Shown: piece by piece, positions 26,643 through 38,700 of the stretch
How the letters are laid out: each line of letters opens with the position of its first letter
How positions within the stretch are numbered: position 1 is the first letter of the stretch
Assembly (NCBI RefSeq): GCF_003664185.1
Contig: NZ_RCCS01000004.1
Coordinates: forward strand, 124,001 to 188,000
DNA length: 64,000 bases
Reading direction: 5' to 3'
Origin: Tenacibaculum discolor
Lineage (GTDB): Bacteria; Bacteroidota; Bacteroidia; Flavobacteriales; Flavobacteriaceae
Made by a program: the position numbers and the translations under genes
Notes under the pieces: generated by a model
What the model was told of the DNA's origin: nothing
The model's input: only the letters and a program-made list of their open reading frames with translations
Databases searched by the model: none

Positions 26643-29534
26643 ATGCAAAAGATATTTATTCTGTATTTAGTAGGTTTCTGCCTTCTATTGATGTACCCCA
26701 ACACTACTTTTTCTCAATGTGCGGGACAAGACAATACTATTACTTTGTGCGCAAAAGAATCAAATAATAGCTATCAAAGCTTTGATCTCTATAGCCAATT
26801 AAATGGTTCTCCTGAAACTGGCGGGACATGGTCTTCTAATAATCCTATTTTTAAAAACGCTCTTAATAGCAACACAGGTATTTTAAACCTATGGAAGATT
26901 AATCAATATGGTGAGCATAAATTTACTTATACTAATAATACCTGTGGTGAAAGTGCAGAAATAACTATTTTTTTAGGCGGGTATTCTGGTGAAGATAATA
27001 TTAATGGAGGAGCCAATGCTTGTAGTGATGACGTAGATGTTGATTTATTTACTTTTTTAGACAATAATTCAGTTGACTTAAATGCTGACTTGAATGGAAT
27101 ATGGTCTGAAGATCCTTCAACACGCACAGGTTTTTTAAATGACAACTTATTTAATGCTAGTCTTGCTGGTGTGGGTACCTATACTTTTATATATACAGTT
27201 GAACAAGTAGACACATGTCCTTCAAGGTCTACTACTGTAATTTTAGAAGTACATAGAGCTCCTGAATCTGGTGAAGCTACTGACATTGTTATTTGTGATA
27301 CAGACGATCTTACTCCTTACACCAATATAGATTTATTTGATCAAATAATTAATGAAGATCTTAACGGGATTTGGACTGATGATGATAATACAAACCAAAT
27401 AACCTCTCCTTCCGATTCTACTATTGATATTCAAGATATCTACAATAATTTTGGTTCAGGAGAATATAGTTTTACATATACTGTACAACCTACTCATGGA
27501 GTTTGCTCTGCAGCTTCTACTACAGTTACAGTAAAACTACCTCAAATTTCAGGAAAGTTTGAAGTAAGTAATACATGTATCAGTAACACTATAAGCATTG
27601 GACTTATACATACTAACCCCAATGATGTAGATATGTCGTACGATTTAGGGTACGAAATTGTAAACACCAATACTAATCAAGTAGTTTATTCAGAAATAAT
27701 TAATGATGTAAAAACATTAAAAATTAATAACACTACTAATAACCCTTCGTTTACATTACCTAAAAACTCATTACTCTCAGGGAATTATATTATTAGAACT
27801 TCTTCTATTTCTAACTTGAGTGGTTTAACTTGTAGTTCTTATACTGTTTCCGAAACTTCTTTCAGTATACTAGATGCTAAAATTAATATTGAAGACATAT
27901 GCTATGACAACAATATTATAAACGCTACAATTTTTGACTTAATAGACAACACAGGTACTCCTTCTAATGAAACTTTTATAGTTGATTTATTATTAACTGA
28001 CACCTTTACATCGGAAGCAATTACTGTTAAAAACCAACAAATTACATTTACTAATGGCGAAACTAATTTTTCAATTGATCTTTCTTCATTCTCTGAAAAA
28101 AACACTAATTATAACATTAAAATAACTTCTGCTTCTAATCAAAATTTTGGATGTATCAATCATAATTTCATAGTAAAAAGAGTTCCTGATAATATAAACC
28201 TTGACATTGCTATTGATAATATTTGTAATGCAGGAAATGTTTCTGTAATTATTGACGCCCCTATACTTCCTGACGGTCAGTACATGATAAACTACGAAAT
28301 TACTAGACCAGGAAGCTCAGACGTTCTCACAAAAAACTCCATAACGTTTAATGGAGGAAAAGCAAACTACCAAGTAGACATATCTAATCTTGAAAAAGGA
28401 GTGTACAATGTTATTTTAAAAAGCTCTCAGAATGATACTAATGTTTGTAGAACAAAATTTGATTTTGAAGTTTCTAAAAATTTCTCAATAGATGGTATAC
28501 CTTCTCCTCCGACACTAAATGATAAGCAAACCTTTTGTTTACCTAATTTTTCTCCAAACCTACCAACTATATCAGATATAAAAGTAGACAGCGGTGAAAA
28601 TTTAACTTGGTATGCAGACATAAATTCTACTGATCCTTTACCTGTCTCAACTGTACTTGTTAATGGGGAAGATTATTTTGTTAGCGCAACAGGGTTAAAC
28701 AATTGTGAGAGCTCTGAAAAATCTTCAGTCACCATAACACTACTCTCACCTCAAACAGTTACAGCTTTTAATACAAGTCCTATATTTTGTGATATTGATG
28801 ATCCTTCAATTTCTAATTTAGACGCTCAAGCTGATACTGGTGAGCTTCTTTGGTATGATAGCCCTACAGGTGGAAACTTATTAGATAGTACTACTTTATT
28901 AACAAATGGCACTACCTATTATGCTACAGAAAGTATACAAGGATGTGAAAGTATTACAAGACAGGCATATACTGTTACAATAATTACTCCCCCAACACCT
29001 GTATTAACAGGGCTAACTGAATTATGTCAATTAGATGAATTAACTCTTCTTGATTTTGAAAGCTCTTCATTATCAACAGACCCAAATTTTGAAATACGTT
29101 GGTATGATTCTTCAGAAAATGGAGTAAAACTAAATAAATTAGATTTACTAGAAGCGAACATCACCTACTATATAGCTAATGTCGACCCTGACTCTGGTTG
29201 TGAAAGTAAACGACTACCTATAACTGTTTCTCTTAATAATTGTGATCCAGAAAAATACGACTTCTTTATTCCCGATGGTTTCTCGCCTAACGGAGACGGT
29301 GTTAACGATTATTATTTCATACCCTACATAGAGTATTTTTATCCTAATTATCAATTAGAGATTTTTAATAGATATGGACAATCTTTATTCAAAGGAAACA
29401 GCACAAACCCTAAATGGGACGGGACAAACTCTTCTTCAAGAAACGAAGTAACTAGTGGTGTATACTTCTATATTTTAAATTATAATAAAGATAACTTAAA
29501 ACCTAAACAAGGTAGAATTTATTTAAGCAAATAA
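26643..29534 (+). CDS. Secreted protein with T9SS type B (gliding-motility, CHU_C) sorting domain
   Basis: 963 residues from the ATG at 26643, where a normal signal peptide begins (MQKIFILYLVGF, ending TFSQC); an upstream start at 26592 would add 17 residues with no role. Several Ig-like or PKD-like units of ~90 residues with paired Cys follow (ITICDTDD-type and FCLP/FCDI starts late in the protein). The last ~90 residues are the type B sorting domain: FIPDGFSPNGDGVNDYYF, LEIFNRYGQSLF and SGVYFYILNY. It is exported by T9SS and displayed through the PorP/SprF protein encoded 7 bases downstream. Confidence 0.93.
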   Translation: MQKIFILYLVGFCLLLMYPNTTFSQCAGQDNTITLCAKESNNSYQSFDLYSQLNGSPETGGTWSSNNPIFKNALNSNTGILNLWKINQYGEHKFTYTNNTCGESAEITIFLGGYSGEDNINGGANACSDDVDVDLFTFLDNNSVDLNADLNGIWSEDPSTRTGFLNDNLFNASLAGVGTYTFIYTVEQVDTCPSRSTTVILEVHRAPESGEATDIVICDTDDLTPYTNIDLFDQIINEDLNGIWTDDDNTNQITSPSDSTIDIQDIYNNFGSGEYSFTYTVQPTHGVCSAASTTVTVKLPQISGKFEVSNTCISNTISIGLIHTNPNDVDMSYDLGYEIVNTNTNQVVYSEIINDVKTLKINNTTNNPSFTLPKNSLLSGNYIIRTSSISNLSGLTCSSYTVSETSFSILDAKINIEDICYDNNIINATIFDLIDNTGTPSNETFIVDLLLTDTFTSEAITVKNQQITFTNGETNFSIDLSSFSEKNTNYNIKITSASNQNFGCINHNFIVKRVPDNINLDIAIDNICNAGNVSVIIDAPILPDGQYMINYEITRPGSSDVLTKNSITFNGGKANYQVDISNLEKGVYNVILKSSQNDTNVCRTKFDFEVSKNFSIDGIPSPPTLNDKQTFCLPNFSPNLPTISDIKVDSGENLTWYADINSTDPLPVSTVLVNGEDYFVSATGLNNCESSEKSSVTITLLSPQTVTAFNTSPIFCDIDDPSISNLDAQADTGELLWYDSPTGGNLLDSTTLLTNGTTYYATESIQGCESITRQAYTVTIITPPTPVLTGLTELCQLDELTLLDFESSSLSTDPNFEIRWYDSSENGVKLNKLDLLEANITYYIANVDPDSGCESKRLPITVSLNNCDPEKYDFFIPDGFSPNGDGVNDYYFIPYIEYFYPNYQLEIFNRYGQSLFKGNSTNPKWDGTNSSSRNEVTSGVYFYILNYNKDNLKPKQGRIYLSK

Positions 29535-29541
29535 AAAATTC

Positions 29542-30492
29542 ATGAAAAAAGTAATTTTAGCGTTTTTGTACTTTAGTTCTTTATCTATCGTCTTTTCACA
29601 ACAAGACCCTCAGTACACACAATACATGTACAATCAGAGCATTGTAAACCCTGCATATGTTACTAATGAGTTAGGAGTTATAAATTTTGGTTTTATGCAT
29701 AGAACGCAATGGTCTAACGCTATTGGTTCTCCTAAAACATATACCCTTTTTGCTCATACTCCAATTACAGAAAAATTTGAAATGGGATTGTCTTTTATTG
29801 GCGATAATATAGGGGATGGAGCTTTAAAAGAAAATAATGTTTATGCTGATTTCGCATATATTTTACAGTTTAACGAAGTACATAAACTCTCTTTAGGTTT
29901 AAAAGCAGGTTTTACTAGTTTTAAAACTAATTTTACAAATTTTCGTTTTCCTGATGATGATATTATTACTGGCGTCAACACTAACGATGTTGCTTTTGAT
30001 AATCAAGATGAAATATTTCCTAATTTCGGAGTCGGCGCTTTCTATTTCACTGATAAATATTATGTTGGAGTATCTGTTCCTAACCTAATAAACTCTAAGC
30101 ACATTGATAAGAATAGTTTAAGAAGCATTGGTGGAGAAGAAATTCATCTATTTGCAAATGCTGGATATGTTTTTACACTGAACGACCATTTTAAATTAAA
30201 ACCTTCTTTCCTTTTAAAAGCTGTAAAAGGGTCTCCAGTAGCCCTAGACACTTCAATCAATGCCTTAATTAATGAACGATTTGAAGGAGGTTTATCATAC
30301 AGAATTAATGATTCTTTTAGTGCTATGTTTAACATTAGAGCCACTAATTTTTTAAGAATTGGTTATGCTTATGATTATACTACAAGTAAACTTAGCAATT
30401 TCAATTCGGGAACACATGAAATATTTGTACTATTAGATTTTGACACTTTACAATTAAAAAAAGGGTACGACAAATCACCTAGATTCTTTTAA
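29542..30492 (+). CDS. PorP/SprF-family type IX secretion outer-membrane protein
   Basis: 316 residues with signal peptide (ending SIVFSQ) and the family start QQDPQYTQYMYNQSIVNPAY. The rest alternates as a 14-strand-type barrel (NFGFMHRTQWSNAIGSPKTY, FGVGAFYFTDKYYVGVSVPN, ending FDTLQLKKGYDKSPRFF). By family it helps secrete or anchor type B substrates on the surface, here most likely the protein encoded just upstream. It starts 7 bases after that gene and is followed 8 bases later by the OmpA-type gene, giving the common substrate-PorP-OmpA trio. Confidence 0.95.
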   Translation: MKKVILAFLYFSSLSIVFSQQDPQYTQYMYNQSIVNPAYVTNELGVINFGFMHRTQWSNAIGSPKTYTLFAHTPITEKFEMGLSFIGDNIGDGALKENNVYADFAYILQFNEVHKLSLGLKAGFTSFKTNFTNFRFPDDDIITGVNTNDVAFDNQDEIFPNFGVGAFYFTDKYYVGVSVPNLINSKHIDKNSLRSIGGEEIHLFANAGYVFTLNDHFKLKPSFLLKAVKGSPVALDTSINALINERFEGGLSYRINDSFSAMFNIRATNFLRIGYAYDYTTSKLSNFNSGTHEIFVLLDFDTLQLKKGYDKSPRFF

Positions 30493-30500
30493 AAAATAAT

Positions 30501-32561
30501 ATGAAAAAATTAATTTCTATACTACTTATTCTGCTTCCTCTCTTAAGTAATGCTCAAATAAACAGAGATCTTAAAAGAGCCAATCAATACTTCAATAGAA
30601 CATCTTACAGTAAAGCTATTCCTTTGTATGAAAAAGTTTTAAAAGAAAATAAAAATTTTAAAGCTGTTAAAAATTTAGCTGATTCGTATTATTTCACATA
30701 TAATATGAGTAAAGCTTCTACACATTACAATTACCTCTTTAAAAACTACAATAAATTACTTAATGAAACTGATTTCATAAGGTATTCAGATATATTAAAA
30801 GCTAATGGTAAGCATAAACAAGCTTATAACATACTCCATTCTTTTTATCAAAAAAATGATTCTGTAAAATTAAAAAAACTAGAAAAAGATATAAAGTACC
30901 TAGACAATATTAAAGCTATTGGCCAACGTTTTTCCATAAAAAACCTCCCTATCAATACAAGTTCCTCTGAATTTGGAGCAATACAAAAAGAACAAAAGAT
31001 TGTTTTTGCAGCTCCTAAAAAAGAGTCGACAAATTATAGACGCTTTGGTTGGACAGGAAATCATTATTTAGATTTATATGAAGTAGATAGTAACGATACA
31101 CTTTCTAATGAAACAACTATACAACCATTTTCTTCATCTATAAACACTAAACTACACGAATCAAATATTATTTTCACTAAAGATGGAAAGACTGCTTATT
31201 TCAACAGAAATAACCTAGTTAAAGGAAAACAAAAAAAAGATAGTAAAAAGGTTACACACATACAGCTATACAAAGCCCAATTAATTAATGGAAAATGGAC
31301 TAACATTACTTCATTGCCTTTTAACAATGATACTTATTCTACCGAACACCCAGCATTAAGTAAAGATGAAAAAACATTATATTTTTCTTCCGATATGCCT
31401 AACGGTTATGGTTCTTTTGATATTTATTCAGTAAAAATAAATAATAACGGAAGTTATGGAATACCTAAAAATTTAGGTCCAATAATAAATACCGACAAAA
31501 AAGAACAATTTCCATTTATTAGTAAGGACAATAAATTATATTTTTCTTCTAATGGTCACCCAAATTTTGGAGCTCTTGATGTTTTTGTTAGCTCAATTAA
31601 AGACAATGAATATGTAAAGCCTGACAATGTTGGGTTACCCGTAAATTCAGGATATGATGACTTTGCTTTTAATATTAATTCTGATACAAACAAAGGGTAC
31701 TTTGCTTCTAACAGACCAGAAGGAAAAGGAAGTGATGATATTTATAAACTCATAGAGCAAAAACCTTTAATCATTGAAGACTGTTATCAATTTATCTCTG
31801 GAGTAATTACAGATATTGATACAGGTGAAGCTTTAAACAATGTAAATATTACACTTAGAAACAACGAAACTATTTCTTATGCAATAACAGATACCTTAGG
31901 GAAATTTACTTTTCGTACTAATTGTGAAACAACCTATAATATTAAAGCTACAAAAACTGGTTATAAGGGTAAACAAAGAACTCTTACTCTAAAAAATGAA
32001 CGAAAAAAAGTTAATGATGCCTCAATGGCTTTAAAATCATTAATTCAAATAGAAAAAGAAGAGAAAGGAGCTTTGGCCTTACAAACCAAAAAAGAAAAAG
32101 AACTTAAAGCAAGTTTAGCCTTACAACTAAAATTAGATAAACAAAAAAAAGCTGATGATATCATTAAAAAAGAAAAAGATATTATAAAAACTAATGATCA
32201 AGTGATTATCAAAACTGAAGATATTAATTTTGATTATAAACTTTGGTACTTAAGAAGAGATACAAAAAAAGCTATTGATAAGGCTATAAACTTAATGAAG
32301 AAATACCCAGATATGGTCGTAGAAGTTGGAACTCATTCTGATATTAGAGGAAATAATAGATATAACCTTACCCTATCACAAAAAAGAGCAAACTCTGTAA
32401 GAATGTATTTTATGGAAAAAGGTATCGAGCCAGATAGAATATCTGCTATAGGCTATGGTGAAACTAGACCTATTAAAAAATGTAAAACAGAAGAATCTTG
32501 CTCAGAAGAAGAACATGAGTTAAATAGACGATGTGAATTTATTGTAAAAAAAATTAACTAA
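30501..32561 (+). CDS. OmpA-family protein with PD40 repeats (PorE-like cell-wall anchor)
   Basis: 686 residues. Order: signal peptide (LLPLLSNAQ); TPR-like helices (NQYFNRTSYSKAIPLYEKVL, about 25-130); WD40-like/PD40 propeller repeats (HPALSKDEKTLYFSSDMP, FPFISKDNKLYFSSNGHP, FNINSDTNKGYFASNRP); a carboxypeptidase-regulatory fold (FISGVITDIDTGEALNNVNI); a lysine-rich helix; and a C-terminal OmpA domain with VEVGTHSDIRGNNRYNLTLS and QKRANSVRMYF, holding the Asp and Arg that bind peptidoglycan. It would tie the partner PorP/SprF barrel to the cell wall. Confidence 0.95.
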   Translation: MKKLISILLILLPLLSNAQINRDLKRANQYFNRTSYSKAIPLYEKVLKENKNFKAVKNLADSYYFTYNMSKASTHYNYLFKNYNKLLNETDFIRYSDILKANGKHKQAYNILHSFYQKNDSVKLKKLEKDIKYLDNIKAIGQRFSIKNLPINTSSSEFGAIQKEQKIVFAAPKKESTNYRRFGWTGNHYLDLYEVDSNDTLSNETTIQPFSSSINTKLHESNIIFTKDGKTAYFNRNNLVKGKQKKDSKKVTHIQLYKAQLINGKWTNITSLPFNNDTYSTEHPALSKDEKTLYFSSDMPNGYGSFDIYSVKINNNGSYGIPKNLGPIINTDKKEQFPFISKDNKLYFSSNGHPNFGALDVFVSSIKDNEYVKPDNVGLPVNSGYDDFAFNINSDTNKGYFASNRPEGKGSDDIYKLIEQKPLIIEDCYQFISGVITDIDTGEALNNVNITLRNNETISYAITDTLGKFTFRTNCETTYNIKATKTGYKGKQRTLTLKNERKKVNDASMALKSLIQIEKEEKGALALQTKKEKELKASLALQLKLDKQKKADDIIKKEKDIIKTNDQVIIKTEDINFDYKLWYLRRDTKKAIDKAINLMKKYPDMVVEVGTHSDIRGNNRYNLTLSQKRANSVRMYFMEKGIEPDRISAIGYGETRPIKKCKTEESCSEEEHELNRRCEFIVKKIN

Positions 32562-32570
32562 CATTTATAC

Positions 32571-32596
32571 AAAACGAGCCAATTGGCTCGTTTTTT
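32571..32596 (+). terminator. Terminator of the T9SS trio operon
   Basis: A perfect palindrome (AAAACGAGCCAA / TTGGCTCGTTTT) runs into TTGTTTTT, 10 bases after the OmpA stop. Confidence 0.93.
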
Positions 32597-32639
32597 GTTT
32601 TTATAACTCTCGCAATTGATAGATTTAGTACCTTTAACA

Positions 32640-32731
32640 AACTCACTATAAAGCTAGGTTTACTAACTAATAATAGTAGTTACCTAGTTTTAATATCAAC
32701 AACTCAATATAAAGCACGTTCTTTATTGAGT
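32640..32731 (+). promoter_or_regulatory. Duplicated, hairpin-forming leader region of the alpha-2-macroglobulin gene
   Basis: AACTCACTATAAAG (32640-32653) recurs as AACTCAATATAAAG (32701-32714), 13 of 14 bases the same. Each copy leads into an inverted repeat: CTAGGT/ACCTAG (32654-32687), and ACTCAATA..AAG pairing with CTTTATTGAGT (32702-32731). This could be promoter/operator DNA or leader RNA structure; no exact TAnnTTTG box was found here. Confidence 0.4.
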
Positions 32732-32747
32732 ATAAATAATTATAGTT

Positions 32748-35700
32748 ATGAAAAAAACAACCTTTCTTTTACTAATGATTTTATTTTCAACTTTGATACA
32801 AGCTCAAGAAAACTACAACAACCTATGGGAAAAAGTTCACAAGTTTGAGTCAGACAACTTACCTAAATCTGCTTTAAAAATAGTAAACACTATTTACGAT
32901 AAAGCTGAAAAAAGTAATAATGCTCCTCAGATTATAAAATCATTATTTTATAAAAGTAAGTACTCTTTAACTTTAGAAGAAAATGCTCAATTAAAAATTA
33001 TTGATGAGTTTAAACAACAAATTAATAAAAGTGATTTTCCAACAAAAAATGTGCTAGAAAATGTATTAGCTAACTTATACTGGCAATATTTTAATCAGAA
33101 CAGATGGAAGTTTTACAATCGTACTCAAACTCAACAAAAAGTTAATGAAAATGATTTTAGAACATGGGATTTAAATACGCTATTTGCAGAAATTCATTGC
33201 CATTATCAAAATTCTTTGGAAAATGAAACTCAATTACAAAAAACAGTTATTCATACTTTTAAAGATATTATTCAAACAGAAAAGGGTTCAAAAAAATACC
33301 GTCCTACCCTATTTGATTTCTTAGCGCATAATGCCTTAGAGTTTTATAAAACTACAGAAACCAACATTACAAAACCTACTTATCAATTTAAAATTGATGA
33401 CATTTTATACCTTAGTGATGCTAATAAATTTTCTAAATTAAACCTTACCACGAAAGATGATTTATCATTACAATTTAATGCCTTGAAAATTTATCAAAAA
33501 TTAATAAACTTTCATTTAAAAAATAACAACCTCGATGCCTTTGCTGATGTAGATATTCAACGATTACAATTTGTTAATCAACACGCAACTTTAAATAACA
33601 AACAAGAATTACTCTTACAAACGCTAAAAGCATCAGTTAGTAATTATAAAAACAATGAAATTTCTGGATTATATAGCTATGAAATAGCTAGAATTTATAA
33701 TCAACAAGCTGGATCTTATAAAGCTGGAAAAAATGAAGAGTTTCGTTTTAAAAACAGAGAGGCACTTGCTATTTGTAAAAAGGTTATTGAACAATTCCCT
33801 AAAAGCTTAGCTGCTGAAAAATCTGAGTACTTACAACAACAAATCAAAACTACATCGCTAAGCATTCTTTCTGAAAAATTTGTCCCTATTCAATCTCACT
33901 CTAGATTACTAGTTACCTATAACAATATTGATAAACTGTACTTTTCTGCTTATAAAATTGACCAAAAACAATTAGAAGAGCTTCAAAAAATTTATAAAGT
34001 AGAAGAACGCTTTAGCTTTATAAAAAAACTTACAAAAGCTACTTCATGGAACAGTAATTTACGAAATGAAAAAGATAATTTATTACACACAACTGAAGTA
34101 GTAGTTCCCCAATTAACTCAAGGGAATTATTTAATTGTAGCGCACCAAAACACTACTTTTAATTCTAAAGATTTATATGCTACTGCTCATTTACAAGCAA
34201 CCAATTTAGTTTTAGTAGAAAATAATAATGATGGTGTAAAAACGTTCCAAGTTGTTGATAGAAACAATGGAAAACCAATTAAAAATGCTGAGTTATTACT
34301 ACAAAACAAACAGCGTAGATATGGAAAATCGATTCATAAAAAACTAACAACTGATAAAAACGGTTTTGCTTCTTTTAAAAGTGATGATAGTTATGGTAAT
34401 GTGTATGTTACAATTACATATAAAAATGATACTGCTATTTTTGGTAACTACTACCTAAATAAATATCAAAAACATGTCTCTCCAACTGAAAATAATAGTT
34501 ACACTAAGATAAGACCCTTCATTTTTACAGATAGAAGCATTTATCGACCAGGACAAACAGTATACTTTAAAACTATCTTTATTCAAGAAACGGAAGACAA
34601 ATCAACACCTTTCACCAATGAGTTTGTACAAGTAACATTAAATAATGTTAACGGAGAAGTAGTAAAAAAACTGGATCTAAAGCTAAACGAATATGGATCG
34701 GCTTCAGGAGAAATTATACTACCTAGCACAGGGCTAACAGGCGAGTATTGGTTTTCAATTGATAAGAGTGAAAAACAAAAAAGTACCTTTTATGATACTA
34801 TAGATTTTGATTTTGAACATGAAGACTATATTACTCGTATTTCAGTTGAGGAATATAAGCGTCCTAAGTTTGAAACTGAATTTAAACCTGTAACAAAAAC
34901 CTATAAGTTACATGATAGCATTACCGTAAACGGATTTGCAAAAGCTTTTGCTGGCTCAAATATTACGGATGCTAAAGTTGTATATCGTGTCCATCGCAAA
35001 GTACAATACCCTATTTGGTGGTACTGGCGTAAACCTCAGTTTACTTCAGAAGCACAAGAAATTACACACGGTGAATTGATAACTGATTCGCAAGGTAACT
35101 TTTCTATTACATTTAAAGCTTTACCTGATGAAAGTGTAAACAAAGAAAATTTACCTGTTTTTGAATATGAAATCACTGCTGATGTAACCGATGTTAATGG
35201 AGAAACTCGCTCAGCAATCTCTATTGTAAAAGTTGGGTATCATGCACTACTTACTAATATACAAGTTCCTTCTACAATACATAAATCAGACAAGAAAGCA
35301 ACCATTGGAATTTCAAGTAAAAACTTAAATGGAGAGTTTATTCCTGCGGAAGGAAGTATAAAAGTTTATAAACTTCAGGCTCCTGAAAATCCGTTACGTA
35401 AAAGACCTTGGAATGCTCCAGATTATCAAGACATTTCAGAAAGTGAGTTTAGAAACTTATTTCCTCATGATGCTTATACTTCGGAAGAACAAAATTCTCA
35501 AAATTGGAAAAAAGGGAAACTAGTATTTGAGCAAGCTTTCAACACACAAAACTCGAAAGAAGTTACGCTTACAAACTATAAAAAATGGATTTCAGGAAAG
35601 TATATTGTTATTCTAGACACCAAAGATAAGTTTGGACAAAAAGTTACCGACAAAGCTCGTTTTACTATAATTGATCACAAAGAAAAAAGTGTAGTAGACA

Positions 35701-38700
35701 ATCAATTATTCACGTACAACACAAACAAAACAATATACAAACCAAATGATATAATAGTATTACAAATTGGTTCTGCCTCAAAAGATGTAACGGTTATAGT
35801 TCAAACAGAAAAAAACCACGCTATTATAGACACCAAACTTATTCGTTTAAATAACAAAATCAAAACAATTGAAATTCCTGTTACTAAACAAGATGTTGGT
35901 GGGTTTGTTATCAAATATTACTTTGTGAATTACAATAGTTTCGTAAGTGGAATGATTCCTATTTCTGTTCCAAATGAACAAGATAGCATTACTATAGAAA
36001 CCAATACGTTTAGAGATAAATTACAACCTGGAACCCAAGAAACCTGGAGTTTTACCATTAAAAACGATAAAAACAACAAAGTCGCTGCAGAGGTATTAGC
36101 GAGTATGTATGATGCTTCTTTAGATGAATTTAAGCCTCATAATTGGGAGTTTTCACCTATCTCAACTTCAACATATTACTCACAAAGTGGTTACGCTAAC
36201 GCTTATCAAAGTTTTGGTAATGAACGTTTCAGAGTTTTTAATAATAACTACCCTTCATCTTTTAAAACTCAACGATACGACCAATTAAATTGGTTTGGTT
36301 TTTACTTCGGAATGAATAGAAATATTCGTTTAAGAGGCTTAGCCATGAGTTCCAAAATGCAACCTTCACCTGAAAGAGAGATTGTTGAAGAAGAAACTCT
36401 TTTAGATACTCAAGAAAACTTACTAGATCAAGTAGTAGCTACTACTTTAGGTATAAAAAAGACAGAGGAAGAAAAAGTTTCTTTAGACGGAGTACAAATT
36501 CGTAAAAACCTACAAGAAACTGCCTTTTTCTATCCGCATTTACAAACTGATAAAGAAGGTAATATTACGTTTAGTTTTACCACTCCAGAAGCTTTAACAC
36601 GCTGGAAACTGCAGTTACTAGCACATACAAAAGAATTACAGTCGATTACCAAGACATTAACTACTGTAACTCAAAAAGAGTTGATGGTAATCCCTAACGC
36701 TCCAAGATTTTTAAGAGAAGGAGATCAAATTACATTAAATACCAAAATAGCTAACATCTCTGATAAAAACTTACAAGGGACAGCGTTACTTATATTAACT
36801 GATGCTATTACAGGAAAAGAAATCAACTTGTTAGACAATTCTACGAAAAATCAATCTTTCAGTGTTGATTCTAACGGAAACACTAATGTAGCTTGGAACT
36901 TATCTATTCCTGACACCTATCAAGCAATTCAATATAAAGTAGTTGCAAAAGCTGGAGATTTTTCTGATGGTGAACAAAATGTGTTACCAGTATTATCAAA
37001 CCGAATGTTGGTTACAGAAACGCTACCTATGTGGGTTCGTTCAAATCAAACCAAAACATTTACATTAGATAAGCTTAAAAATCAAACTTCGACTACGCTC
37101 AGTCACCATAAATTAACGTTAGAAGTTACCTCAAACCCTGCATGGTATGCTGTGCAAGCTTTACCGTATTTAATGGAATATCCATACGAATGTAGTGAAC
37201 AAACCTTTGCACGTTATTATGCAAACACACTCGCTAGTCATATCGCAAATTCAAATCCAAGAATACAAGAGGTGTTCAATACTTGGAAATCTTCAGATGC
37301 TTTGTTGAGTAACTTAGAAAAGAATCAAGAATTAAAATCATTGATTATCCAAGAGACTCCTTGGTTACGTGATGCTCAATCTGAAACCGAACAAAAGAAG
37401 CGTATTGCTTTGTTATTTGATTTAAACAAAATGAAAAACGAGCAACAAAACGCCATTAATAAACTATTGCAAATGCAATTAAACAATGGAGGGTTCCCTT
37501 GGTTTAAAGGAAATGATAATCCAAATGTTTACATCACGAATCATATTGCTACCGGTTTTGGGCATTTACAAAAATTAGGTATTGATAATAAAGATGATTC
37601 TTTACAGAAAATGCTTATGGATGCTATCCACTTTTTAGATGCTGAAATTGAACATACGTACAAAAGATTATTAGAAAGCGCTGAACGTATTAAAGCTGAA
37701 AAAGGTCAAAAAAAATATACTGAGTACTTAAAGAAAAACCATCTAAACTATTTCATTATTCAGTATTTATACATGCGTTCTTTTTATACTAATATTGAAA
37801 TTAACGATACGACAAAAACCGCTTTTGAATACTATAAAAGTCAAACAGCAACTTATTGGAAAGAGTTTAGTTTATACGGAAAAGGACAAATTGCCCTGCT
37901 ACAGTTTAGAAATGGTAATACACAAATTTCTTCTAAAATTTTAAAATCTTTAAGAGAGAACAGTATTACTTCTGATGAATTAGGAATGTACTGGAAAGAA
38001 AACCAACCGAGTTGGTACTGGTACCAAGCCCCTATTGAAACACAATCGTTATTAATTGAAGCTTTTTCTGAAATTGAAAATAACACAGAAACGATTGATA
38101 ACTTAAAAATATGGCTACTAAAAAATAAGCAAACCAACCGTTGGAAAACTACCAAAGCAACTACTGAAGCTGTATATGCATTATTATTACAAGGTAGTGA
38201 TTGGATTTCAGTAACTGATATGTTAGATATTAAAATAGGAAACCAGACTATCAATCCAACAAAATTAGAAAACACAAAAGTTGAGGCGGGTACTGGTTAT
38301 TTTAAAACCTCATGGAATGGTTCTGAAATTACTCCTAATATGAGTACTGTTAGTATTAGTAAAAAAGGAAAAGGTATCGCTTGGAGTGGATTGTATTGGC
38401 AGTATTTTGAGGACCTAGATAAAATTACTTCTGCTAAAACTCCTTTACAATTAAATAAAAAACTATTTAAAAAAGTTAATACTAATACTGGTAAGCAACT
38501 CCAAGAAGTTACAGAAAACACACAGTTAAATGTTGGAGATTTAATTACTGTTAGGATTGAACTTCGCTCTGATAGAGATATGGAATTTGTACACATGAAA
38601 GATATGAGAGCAAGCGGAGTTGAACCGATTAATGTATTATCACAATACAAGTGGCAAGATGGACTAGGCTATTATGAAAGCACAAAAGATGCTGCAACAA

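Noticed and set aside
37853..38650. Two long frames (140 and 117 codons) opposite the alpha-2-macroglobulin gene
   Set aside because: The plus-strand frame is a conserved giant protein; these are antisense shadows.
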